DNA from: Candidatus Uhrbacteria bacterium
Lineage (GTDB): Bacteria; Patescibacteriota; Patescibacteriia; 2-12-FULL-60-25
Reading direction: 5' to 3'
DNA length: 21,664 nt
Assembly (NCBI GenBank): GCA_023246325.1
Contig: JAHFIO010000003.1
Location: 1-21,664 of the forward strand
Part shown: positions 14,201 through 20,282 of the stretch, piece after piece
Position numbering within the stretch: position 1 is the stretch's first letter
Layout of the letters: every line of letters starts with the position of its first letter
Translations under genes and position numbers: made by a program
Notes under the pieces: generated by a model
What the model saw: the letters and a program-made list of their open reading frames with translations, nothing else
The model's database searches: none
Told to the model about the DNA's origin: nothing

Positions 14201-15245
14201 TATTGGTGAACCAGGTACGCAGCTTACTATGCGTACCTTCCACTCTGGAGGTGTGGCAGGGGCAGATATTACGCAGGGTCTTCCGCGCGTGGAAGAATTA
14301 TTTGAAGCACGTCAACCAAAACATCGTGCTGTGATTTCTGATGTCGCTGGTAAGGTGAAAGTCGTTGCTGGCGAACGACGTATTATTGAAACACCTTCAG
14401 GCCAAAAAGTGATGGATTCAACGGGAGCAGGCAAAACAATTCATGTTTCATTCGTAGATGTTCAAGAAGAAACATATGATGTTGAAGCAACCGATAAAGT
14501 AAAAGTAAAAGAAGGGGCGAAAATAAAAGCGGGGGATGTATTGATTACTCATGCAAATGGTAAAGAAGAAAAAGCAGAACATGATGGTGTGGTGAAAGTT
14601 GCTTCAGATTTGGTTACCGTGATTTGGGAAGGTCCTGGAGTTATGGAATATCCAGTTCCAACTGGGTTCCAAGTATATGTAAAAGATGATCAAGAGGTTC
14701 AGGCTGGTGATCAATTAACTGAAGGGCATTTGGATTTATTGCAACTCTTCCGTACAAAGGGACGTGATGCAGTTATGCAATATATTTTGCGCGAAGTATT
14801 GGGAATTTATTCTTCACAAGGTCAGAAGATTAATGCAAAACATATTGAAGTTATTATTCGTCAAATGTTTGCACGTGTATATGTGAAAGATGCGGGGGAT
14901 ACCGATCTATTGCCTGGTGAAGTTGTGGAACGCCCTCGTGCTTTAGCAGAAAATGCAAAAACCGAAGAGGCGGGGAAGAAACCGGCAGAATTTGAAGAAT
15001 TATTTTTAGGTGTGACAAAAGTTTCTTTGTCGACTGAATCGTTCTTGTCTGCAGCGTCTTTCCAAGAAACCGCGAAGGTTTTGATTAACGCTTCTGTTAC
15101 AGGAAAAATTGATCGCTTAGAAGGCTTGAAAGAAAATGTTATTATCGGTCGTTTAATTCCGGCAGGAACAGGATTCGGCGCATATGCGGATGGATCTATA
15201 GCCGCGGAAAATAACGAAGAAACCGAAAATGAGAAAGTGATATAA
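11295..15245 (+). CDS. rpoC: DNA-directed RNA polymerase beta' subunit
   Basis: The 1316-residue beta' subunit pairs with RpoB to form the active centre. The catalytic Mg-binding motif NADFDGDQ is at 532-539. The N-terminal zinc ribbon has Cys67, Cys69, Cys82 and Cys85 (CYCG...CDKC). The second zinc site has Cys860, Cys935, Cys942 and Cys945 ([11 protein letters not shown]), matching the usual 7/3 spacing. The clamp helices that bind sigma ([15 protein letters not shown]...) and the trigger-loop region [20 protein letters not shown] are present. A charged, helical segment at about 150-250 ([20 protein letters not shown]...) lies after the zinc ribbon and looks like a lineage insertion or elongated coiled coil. 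No Shine-Dalgarno is seen; translation may be coupled to rpoB. A strong terminator closes the unit. Confidence 0.97.
   Translation: [1316 protein letters not shown]
13098..13111 (+). repeat. Repeated word copy (11/14) inside rpoC
   Basis: TCTAATCCTGCCGA; the core ATCCTGCC is at 13102-13109, read in frame as Asn-Pro-Ala. Confidence 0.4.
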
Positions 15246-15271
15246 AAAAACGGGGATAGTCCCCGTTTTTT
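15245..15271 (+). terminator. Intrinsic terminator after rpoC
   Basis: AAAAAACGGGGA (15245-15256), loop TAG, TCCCCGTTTTTT (15260-15271). It overlaps the end of the rpoC stop codon. Confidence 0.9.
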
Positions 15272-15280
15272 GTATTTGTA

Positions 15281-15294
15281 AAGGCAGGATGTGG
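15281..15294 (-). repeat. Repeated word copy (12/14) after the rpoC terminator
   Basis: The plus strand reads AAGGCAGGATGTGG; it is noncoding and lies 10 bp beyond the terminator stem. Confidence 0.5.
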
Positions 15295-15321
15295 ACTTGG
15301 TGCTAGGCATGGAAAAATGAT

Positions 15322-15351
15322 TTGACGCATAGGAATGAGGAGGGGTATTAT
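15322..15351 (+). promoter_or_regulatory. Promoter for the 15375 gene
   Basis: TTGACG (15322-15327), 18-nt spacer, TATTAT (15346-15351). The predicted start near 15358 leaves ~17 nt before the ATG. Confidence 0.55.
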
Positions 15352-15374
15352 ATGCATATAATTCTTATAAGAAA

Positions 15375-15752
15375 ATGTATATGGAAAAATTTCCTAAAAA
15401 TAGTTTAGAAAAAAAGACAGGGTACGATGAATTTAGTATTGATTCAATCATAGGTGATATACAAAAAAATGATGATTTAATAAAACTAAAAGAAGCTTTT
15501 GCAGAAATGGGAAATATTGTAAATTTTATGAAAGATTTAAAAACATTAACACAAAGAATATCAGCAGTTATTACAGATGAAACTGCGAGCAAAGAATCTC
15601 GTATACAAGCTAAAGCAAATTTAGATTTTATTAAGCAAGCTTTACAAAGTTTAAAACAAACGGCAATGAACGAAACAACGGCTATTTTTAATAATGATTT
15701 TAAAAATTTTAAAAGTAATTTAAATCATTTAAGTAGTGATTACAGGGCGTAA
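15375..15752 (+). CDS. Small helical protein of unknown function (125 aa)
   Basis: No family recognised. The product is rich in Lys, Asn, Glu and Asp with Leu/Ile/Phe at heptad-like intervals from about residue 30 to 118 (LIKLKEAFAEMGNIVNFMKD, then LDFIKQALQSLKQT), so it is probably an all-alpha or coiled-coil cytoplasmic protein. It has no signal peptide, membrane helix or cysteine. ATG 15375 and ATG 15381 are both possible starts; neither has a good Shine-Dalgarno (the GAGGAGGGG at ~15337-15345 lies in the promoter spacer and is too far upstream). Codon use is AT-rich like the host core genes. It has its own promoter after the rpoC terminator and is followed within 58 bp by ruvC. Confidence 0.65.
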   Translation: MYMEKFPKNSLEKKTGYDEFSIDSIIGDIQKNDDLIKLKEAFAEMGNIVNFMKDLKTLTQRISAVITDETASKESRIQAKANLDFIKQALQSLKQTAMNETTAIFNNDFKNFKSNLNHLSSDYRA

Positions 15753-15781
15753 TTTTTTATAAGAAAATTCAATCGTATAAT
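15753..15781 (+). promoter_or_regulatory. Possible promoter for ruvC
   Basis: A perfect -10 TATAAT at 15776-15781 stands 30 bp before the ruvC ATG. The -35 at the 17-nt position is only TTTTTT (15753-15758), so support is partial. Confidence 0.35.
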
Positions 15782-15810
15782 ATCCATATTCATATAGTTT
15801 TATATATGGC

Positions 15811-16293
15811 ATGTCTATAAAAAAACGCATACTCGGCATAGACCCAGGTTTTGACCGCACGGGTTTTGGCATTGTAGACATGAAGGGATCAGGTGCAATA
15901 TGGGTGCATCATGAATGTGTTCAAACGCATCCTGCCGACACGTTTAGCGCCCGATTACAAACGGTTCGTGATCGATTACAAAATGTACTCACTCTATATA
16001 CACCAACTCATGTTGCCGTTGAACAATTATTTTTTCAAACGAATGCGAAGACGGCTATGAAGGTGGGTATGGCACGAGGTGTCATTTTACTTACGCTCGC
16101 GGATGCAAAATTACCTATCATCGAAATGACGCCAAACCAAGTCAAGCAAGGAATTGCAGGATGGGGGAGAGCAGATAAAAAACAAGTACAACAAATGGTA
16201 CAGATGCTTCTCAAATTAAAATCAAAACCTACACCAGATGATGCATCGGATGCACTTGCAATTGCGATAGTAGGTGGACTTATGGTGAGATAA
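15811..16293 (+). CDS. ruvC: Holliday junction resolvase RuvC
   Basis: The 160-residue protein is close to the family norm (E. coli 173). RuvC is a dimeric RNase H-fold endonuclease that cuts four-way junctions made during recombination. The four acidic metal ligands are visible: Asp11 (ILGIDPG), Glu71 (AVEQLFF), and Asp144 and Asp147 in DDASDALAIAI. Asn78 and Lys80 in FQTNAKTAMKVGMARGV also fit the family. ATG 15811 puts the first Asp at the usual distance from the start. ruvA and ruvB are not next to it in this window. A repeated-word copy at 15925-15938 encodes His-Pro-Ala-Asp in a surface-like stretch. Confidence 0.93.
   Translation: MSIKKRILGIDPGFDRTGFGIVDMKGSGAIWVHHECVQTHPADTFSARLQTVRDRLQNVLTLYTPTHVAVEQLFFQTNAKTAMKVGMARGVILLTLADAKLPIIEMTPNQVKQGIAGWGRADKKQVQQMVQMLLKLKSKPTPDDASDALAIAIVGGLMVR
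15925..15938 (+). repeat. Repeated word copy (12/14) inside ruvC
   Basis: ACGCATCCTGCCGA, read in frame as Thr-His-Pro-Ala-Asp. Confidence 0.5.
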
Positions 16294-16337
16294 TTTAGAC
16301 TTGAAACCCTGCATCCTGCATGTTAAGGTTCATGTGT

Positions 16338-16943
16338 ATGCAACTATATTGGCTTGGGTATTCATCCATAAAAATTGAAGGAAAAGTAGGTGATTCTGAA
16401 TTTACATTGGTGACGGATCCATATCAAAATGAAGCATCTTTGCGATTTCCGAAAACCGTGAATCCGGATATATTGGTATTATCAAATCAAGATACGGAAC
16501 TGTTTAATCTTGAGCCTTTTGCAGAAAAACCACCTTTCACTATTTCAACGCCAGGAGAATTCGAGGTAAAAGGCGCTTTTGTTCAAGGCATTCAAGTAGA
16601 TGATTCAATTATATATCGTTTCGTTATTGAAGGAATGGCGATTGGTTTTTTAGGATCAATACAACGTGAACTGAATGATATAGAGATAGAGCAGCTGGGG
16701 TCAATTGATATTTTAGTTCTTCCTGCGGGTGGTATTGCACAAAAATTACTCACAAGCATTGAGCCACGTATGGTGATACCAATTCAAATTGACATCCCAG
16801 GAATTAAAACGAAACTAGAAACCGCAGATGTATTTTGCAAAAAAATGGGTGCCTGCAAACGCGTGGATGCAAATAAATTGAAAATCGTTCGTAAAGATCT
16901 TCCATCTGACGAGCTTGTCGTAACCGTGCTTGAGAGATTATAA
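16338..16943 (+). CDS. Metallo-beta-lactamase-fold protein (UlaG-like), metal ligands apparently lost
   Basis: The start MQLYWLGYSSIKIEG matches the first strand of UlaG-like (beta-lactamase superfamily L) proteins, normally 'WLGHSS'. TLVTDPY, a 'GEFEVKGAFVQGI' strand, DILVLPAGG (about 124-132) and 'EPRMVIPIQ' fit the same fold. The catalytic H-x-H-x-D-H is missing: VLSNQDTELFN (about 47-57) stands in its place, and the 'GHSS' His is Tyr8. It is therefore probably not a metal hydrolase. I prefer ATG 16338, since AAGG at 16324-16327 is ~10 nt upstream and the family starts here; ATG 16320 would add six residues (MLRFMC). The product is 201 residues. It ends 7 bp before the next small gene and lies between ruvC and gyrA. 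Role unknown. Confidence 0.7.
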   Translation: MQLYWLGYSSIKIEGKVGDSEFTLVTDPYQNEASLRFPKTVNPDILVLSNQDTELFNLEPFAEKPPFTISTPGEFEVKGAFVQGIQVDDSIIYRFVIEGMAIGFLGSIQRELNDIEIEQLGSIDILVLPAGGIAQKLLTSIEPRMVIPIQIDIPGIKTKLETADVFCKKMGACKRVDANKLKIVRKDLPSDELVVTVLERL

Positions 16944-16950
16944 TAGGTAT

Positions 16951-17253
16951 ATGCCCTCTATCAAACGTAGGAAAAAAGAAATTCAACATCCTGCCGAAAA
17001 CGAAATTGGTGAATTACACGTTTCGCAAGATGACAAACGTCTTTTAATTCAAGCGCATTCAGCAATGCGTGCGGCAAAACAATCGCATGATCCTATACAG
17101 GTTATGAGTATGTGGGCGGGTGTCATTGTTGTAACGCTTGCTATCGCGGTAGGGTGGTGGTGGTCAGTTTCGCCCATCATTGCTGGAAATTTCAGTATTC
17201 ACAATATACGGCAGGATGTGGGAGCGGTATTCTCAGGAGTAAAAAATAAATAA
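16951..17253 (+). CDS. Small single-pass membrane protein of unknown function (100 aa)
   Basis: I start at ATG 16951, 7 bp after the previous stop; a TTG at 16930 would overlap that gene. The N-terminus is very basic (MPSIKRRKKE). Residues ~53-73 form one membrane helix with a Trp cluster (MWAGVIVVTLAIAVGWWWSV), and a short tail follows. The positive-inside rule puts the N-terminus in the cytoplasm. I recognise no family. It sits directly before gyrA in the same direction. It carries two repeated-word copies in opposite orientation (16984-16997 and 17208-17221), 210 bp apart, one per coding half. Confidence 0.65.
   Translation: MPSIKRRKKEIQHPAENEIGELHVSQDDKRLLIQAHSAMRAAKQSHDPIQVMSMWAGVIVVTLAIAVGWWWSVSPIIAGNFSIHNIRQDVGAVFSGVKNK
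16984..16997 (+). repeat. Repeated word copy (13/14)
   Basis: CAACATCCTGCCGA, in frame as His-Pro-Ala-Glu within the small membrane protein gene. Confidence 0.55.
17208..17221 (-). repeat. Repeated word copy (13/14, minus strand)
   Basis: The plus strand reads ACGGCAGGATGTGG, in frame as Arg-Gln-Asp-Val near the 3' end of the small membrane protein gene. Confidence 0.55.
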
Positions 17254-17276
17254 TTTTTTTAAGTTGAAACACGTAT

Positions 17277-19772
17277 ATGGCAGATAAAGTTCAGAAAGAA
17301 AATTTAATAGGAAATGTAACTCCATTAGATATTGTAAGTGAAATGCGCAAATCTTTTTTAGATTATGCGATGAGTGTTATTGTGGATCGAGCATTGCCTG
17401 ATGTGCGAGATGGGTTAAAACCTGTGCATCGTCGTATTTTATATTCCATGTGGCAAAGTGGTTTACGCTCGAGTGCAAAATTTAAAAAATGCGCTACGGT
17501 TGTTGGAGATGTATTGGGAAAATACCATCCGCATGGCGATGCCGCTGTGTATGAGTCTTTAGTACGCATGGCTCAGGAATTTTCGCTGAGATATCCGCTT
17601 ATTCGAGGGCAAGGAAATTTTGGATCTATAGATGGTGATAATGCAGCTGCGTATAGATATACCGAGGCGAAATTGCAAGCGCTATCTGATGAAATGTTGG
17701 CTGATATTGAAAAAGATACATGCGATTTTCGTCCAAATTATGATGGGTCTACGAAAGAACCAACTGTATTGCCTGCAAAATTACCAAATTTATTAGTAAA
17801 TGGAACTTTGGGAATTGCAGTTGGAATGGCGACAAATATTCCTCCACATAATTTAAGTGAGGTGTGTGATGCGGTCGTAACATTAATTGAAAATCCAGAT
17901 GCAACCATTGAAGATTTAATGAAGTCTATCAAAGGGCCAGATTTTCCAACGGGTGCAATTGCATATGGGTCTTCTGATATTAAGGCAGCATATGCGACAG
18001 GGAAGGGTGGCATTGTGGTTCGTGCTCGTACGGAAATCACTGAAGAAAAAAATGGTATGGGCAGGATAGTTGTTTCGGAAATTCCATATCAAGTAAATAA
18101 ATCTACATTAATTGAACGTATAGCAGAACTAGTAACTGAGAAAAAAATTGAAGGTATTAAAGATTTACGAGATGAAAGTAATAAAGAAGGTATTCGTATT
18201 GTGGTTGATTTAAAACGCGATGCATATCCAAAAAAAGTGTTGAATCAGTTGTTTAAAATGACACAATTGCAAGAGACATTCCATGTGAATACATTAGCCT
18301 TGATTGATGGGGTTCAGCCGCGTGTATTGACTTTGAAAAATATATTAGAAGAATTTATTAAGCATCGTCAAACGGTTGTTCGACGACGTACGGAATTTGA
18401 TTTACAAAAAGCAAAAGATCGCGCACATATTTTAGAGGGTTTGCGAATTGCATTATTAAAAATAGATGAAGTTATTGCAACAATTAAAAAATCAAAAGAT
18501 AAAGATGAGGCAAAGGTGAATTTGATACAAAAATTTCGTTTATCTGACATTCAGTCTACGGCTATTCTTGAAATGCGTTTACAACAATTAGCAAATTTGG
18601 AACGTTTAAAAGTTGAACAAGAATATGATGAAAAGATGAAGTTGATCGCTGAGCTTGAATCAATTTTGAAAAGTGTAAAAAAGATGTTGCAAATTATTCA
18701 AGATGAAATTGTTGAATTAAAAGAAAAATTTGGGAATGAAAGACGAACGCAAATTATTAAAGCGCCATTAGGTGAATTTAGTATGGAGGATTTAGTTCCT
18801 GATGAAGCCACGGTTGTGATGATGACAGCTGATGGATATATAAAACGTTTACCTCCCGAAACATTCCGTTCGCAAGGACGTGGAGGAAAAGGAGTTGTAG
18901 GTTTATCCACGAAAGAAGAAGATCAAGTCGAGCATTTGTTTTCAACGACAACACATGCGGATATTTTATTTTTTACTACACGAGGGCGTGTTTTTCAACT
19001 ATCTGCGCATGAAATTCCGGCAGGATCAAGAACGTCAAAAGGTCAAGCAATCGTGAACTTTTTGCAATTAAGTACTGGAGAAAGTGTGGCGACTGTATTA
19101 CCGCTTGCTGAAGTTGAGGGATTCAAATATTTAGTTATGGTGACTGAAAAAGGAACGATTAAAAAAACAGAATTAACAGAATTTGAAAAAGTACGACGTT
19201 CAGGTTTAATCGCTGCAAATCTGCATCCTGGCGATGATTTGAAATGGGTAAAACCTTCAGGAGGAACGGATAATATCGTACTCGTTACGCATAAAGGTCA
19301 GTCCATTCGATTTGAAGAAAACGATGTGCGCGCAATGGGTCGTATGGCGGCAGGTGTCCGCGGGATTAGTTTAAAAGAAGGCGATACAATTGTTGGCATG
19401 GATGTGGTTTCAAAAGCACTTGCAGATAAAGGTAAACTAGAATTATTTACCGTGGCAGAAAATGGATTAGGGAAGAAAACAAAATTAAATGAATATAAAA
19501 TTCAAGGACGAGGTGGATCTGGTATTCGCACCATGCATGTTACTGCGAAAACAGGGGGTATTGTAGGCGCATATGTATCAAGCGCAGAAGAAGATCGAGA
19601 TTTAATTTTAATTTCCAAAAATGGTATAGTATTACGTGTTCCATTTAAGAGCGTGCCAACCTTGGGTCGCGATACGCAGGGCGTGCGTATTATGCGATTT
19701 AAAGAGGCAGGAGATATAGTTTCAAGTGTGACATTCGTTGATAAAGATATTGAAGAAACAATAACTGAATAA
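17277..19772 (+). CDS. gyrA: DNA gyrase subunit A
   Basis: The 831-residue type IIA topoisomerase subunit cuts and rejoins DNA; with GyrB it adds negative supercoils. The catalytic Tyr is Tyr128 in AAYRYTEAK. The DNA-gate segment KYHPHGDAAVYESLVRMAQEF is at 82-102, and the GyrA-box QGRGGKG at 533-539 marks it as gyrase rather than topoisomerase IV. Beta-propeller repeats (for example MTADGYIKRLP, VTEKGTIKKTEL, VTHKGQSIRFEENDVRAMGR) fill the C-terminal domain from about 505. The position of E. coli Ser83 is Ala89 and that of Asp87 is Glu93; this fits reduced quinolone binding but is natural in several lineages. The gene lacks a clear Shine-Dalgarno. gyrB is not in the window. Downstream genes follow within 4 bp, forming an operon-like run. 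Confidence 0.96.
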   Translation: MADKVQKENLIGNVTPLDIVSEMRKSFLDYAMSVIVDRALPDVRDGLKPVHRRILYSMWQSGLRSSAKFKKCATVVGDVLGKYHPHGDAAVYESLVRMAQEFSLRYPLIRGQGNFGSIDGDNAAAYRYTEAKLQALSDEMLADIEKDTCDFRPNYDGSTKEPTVLPAKLPNLLVNGTLGIAVGMATNIPPHNLSEVCDAVVTLIENPDATIEDLMKSIKGPDFPTGAIAYGSSDIKAAYATGKGGIVVRARTEITEEKNGMGRIVVSEIPYQVNKSTLIERIAELVTEKKIEGIKDLRDESNKEGIRIVVDLKRDAYPKKVLNQLFKMTQLQETFHVNTLALIDGVQPRVLTLKNILEEFIKHRQTVVRRRTEFDLQKAKDRAHILEGLRIALLKIDEVIATIKKSKDKDEAKVNLIQKFRLSDIQSTAILEMRLQQLANLERLKVEQEYDEKMKLIAELESILKSVKKMLQIIQDEIVELKEKFGNERRTQIIKAPLGEFSMEDLVPDEATVVMMTADGYIKRLPPETFRSQGRGGKGVVGLSTKEEDQVEHLFSTTTHADILFFTTRGRVFQLSAHEIPAGSRTSKGQAIVNFLQLSTGESVATVLPLAEVEGFKYLVMVTEKGTIKKTELTEFEKVRRSGLIAANLHPGDDLKWVKPSGGTDNIVLVTHKGQSIRFEENDVRAMGRMAAGVRGISLKEGDTIVGMDVVSKALADKGKLELFTVAENGLGKKTKLNEYKIQGRGGSGIRTMHVTAKTGGIVGAYVSSAEEDRDLILISKNGIVLRVPFKSVPTLGRDTQGVRIMRFKEAGDIVSSVTFVDKDIEETITE

Positions 19773-19776
19773 ATAT

Positions 19777-20010
19777 ATGCATCCAAATCAATTACCTAAT
19801 GATGAGCAAATGCCACAAACCGTCGCATCTCCCTCTTCTGATGAAATAAAAAGTGGCGAAAGAGTGAAGCAATTAGTAGACACAGACTACGATGAGGATT
19901 TTAAATCAAAATCTATTAATAGAATAAATAACGAAGATGAAACACCTCCCACTAAGCGAACTCCACAAATGCCAAATCAAACAAGTACGAATGTGAAAAA
20001 GAGTGTATAA
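19777..20010 (+). CDS. Small disordered hydrophilic protein of unknown function (77 aa)
   Basis: The ATG is 4 bp after the gyrA stop and the next gene starts 2 bp after its stop, so it is embedded in a tight run of genes. The product is rich in Pro, Gln, Asn, Ser, Asp and Lys with almost no large hydrophobics (MHPNQLPNDEQMPQTVASPS...), and is predicted to be disordered. No motif recognised. Its compositional bias lowers confidence, but the spacing on both sides and the same-direction context support a real gene. Confidence 0.5.
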   Translation: MHPNQLPNDEQMPQTVASPSSDEIKSGERVKQLVDTDYDEDFKSKSINRINNEDETPPTKRTPQMPNQTSTNVKKSV

Positions 20011-20012
20011 GT

Positions 20013-20282
20013 ATGAACACGATTTATTATATACCACTAGATGAAATGTTAAACGAGATTGAACCAGTTGTTGGTATACAATTAGATACGAATGGAGTTG
20101 CCGATATATCTGAATTACCAAAAAAAATAGCTGATAGATTAACATATTTTGGGGTTTTAGATCCCACGCATACAAAAGTATTTTTTCCAAAAGAGGGAGA
20201 AGCTTTTTTAGAAGCATTATGCAATTCATCTTCACTATATGAAAGATTTCGTGAAGATCCTACTATTAGAAAAAACATATGA
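20013..20282 (+). CDS. Small protein of unknown function preceding a kinase gene (89 aa)
   Basis: Begins MNTIYYIPLDEMLNEIEPVV and looks globular, with alternating strands and helices and no membrane segment or Cys pair motif. Its TGA stop overlaps the ATG of the next gene (ATGA at 20279-20282), which implies translational coupling to the kinase-like protein. By that arrangement it may be a partner or regulator of the kinase, but no family is recognised. Codon use is like the host genes. Confidence 0.6.
   Translation: MNTIYYIPLDEMLNEIEPVVGIQLDTNGVADISELPKKIADRLTYFGVLDPTHTKVFFPKEGEAFLEALCNSSSLYERFREDPTIRKNI

Noticed and set aside
19777..20282. Minus-strand open frames opposite the two small genes after gyrA (19906-20235, 20027-20278)
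   Set aside because: Shadows of the plus-strand genes, which are tightly spaced and overlap the kinase start.
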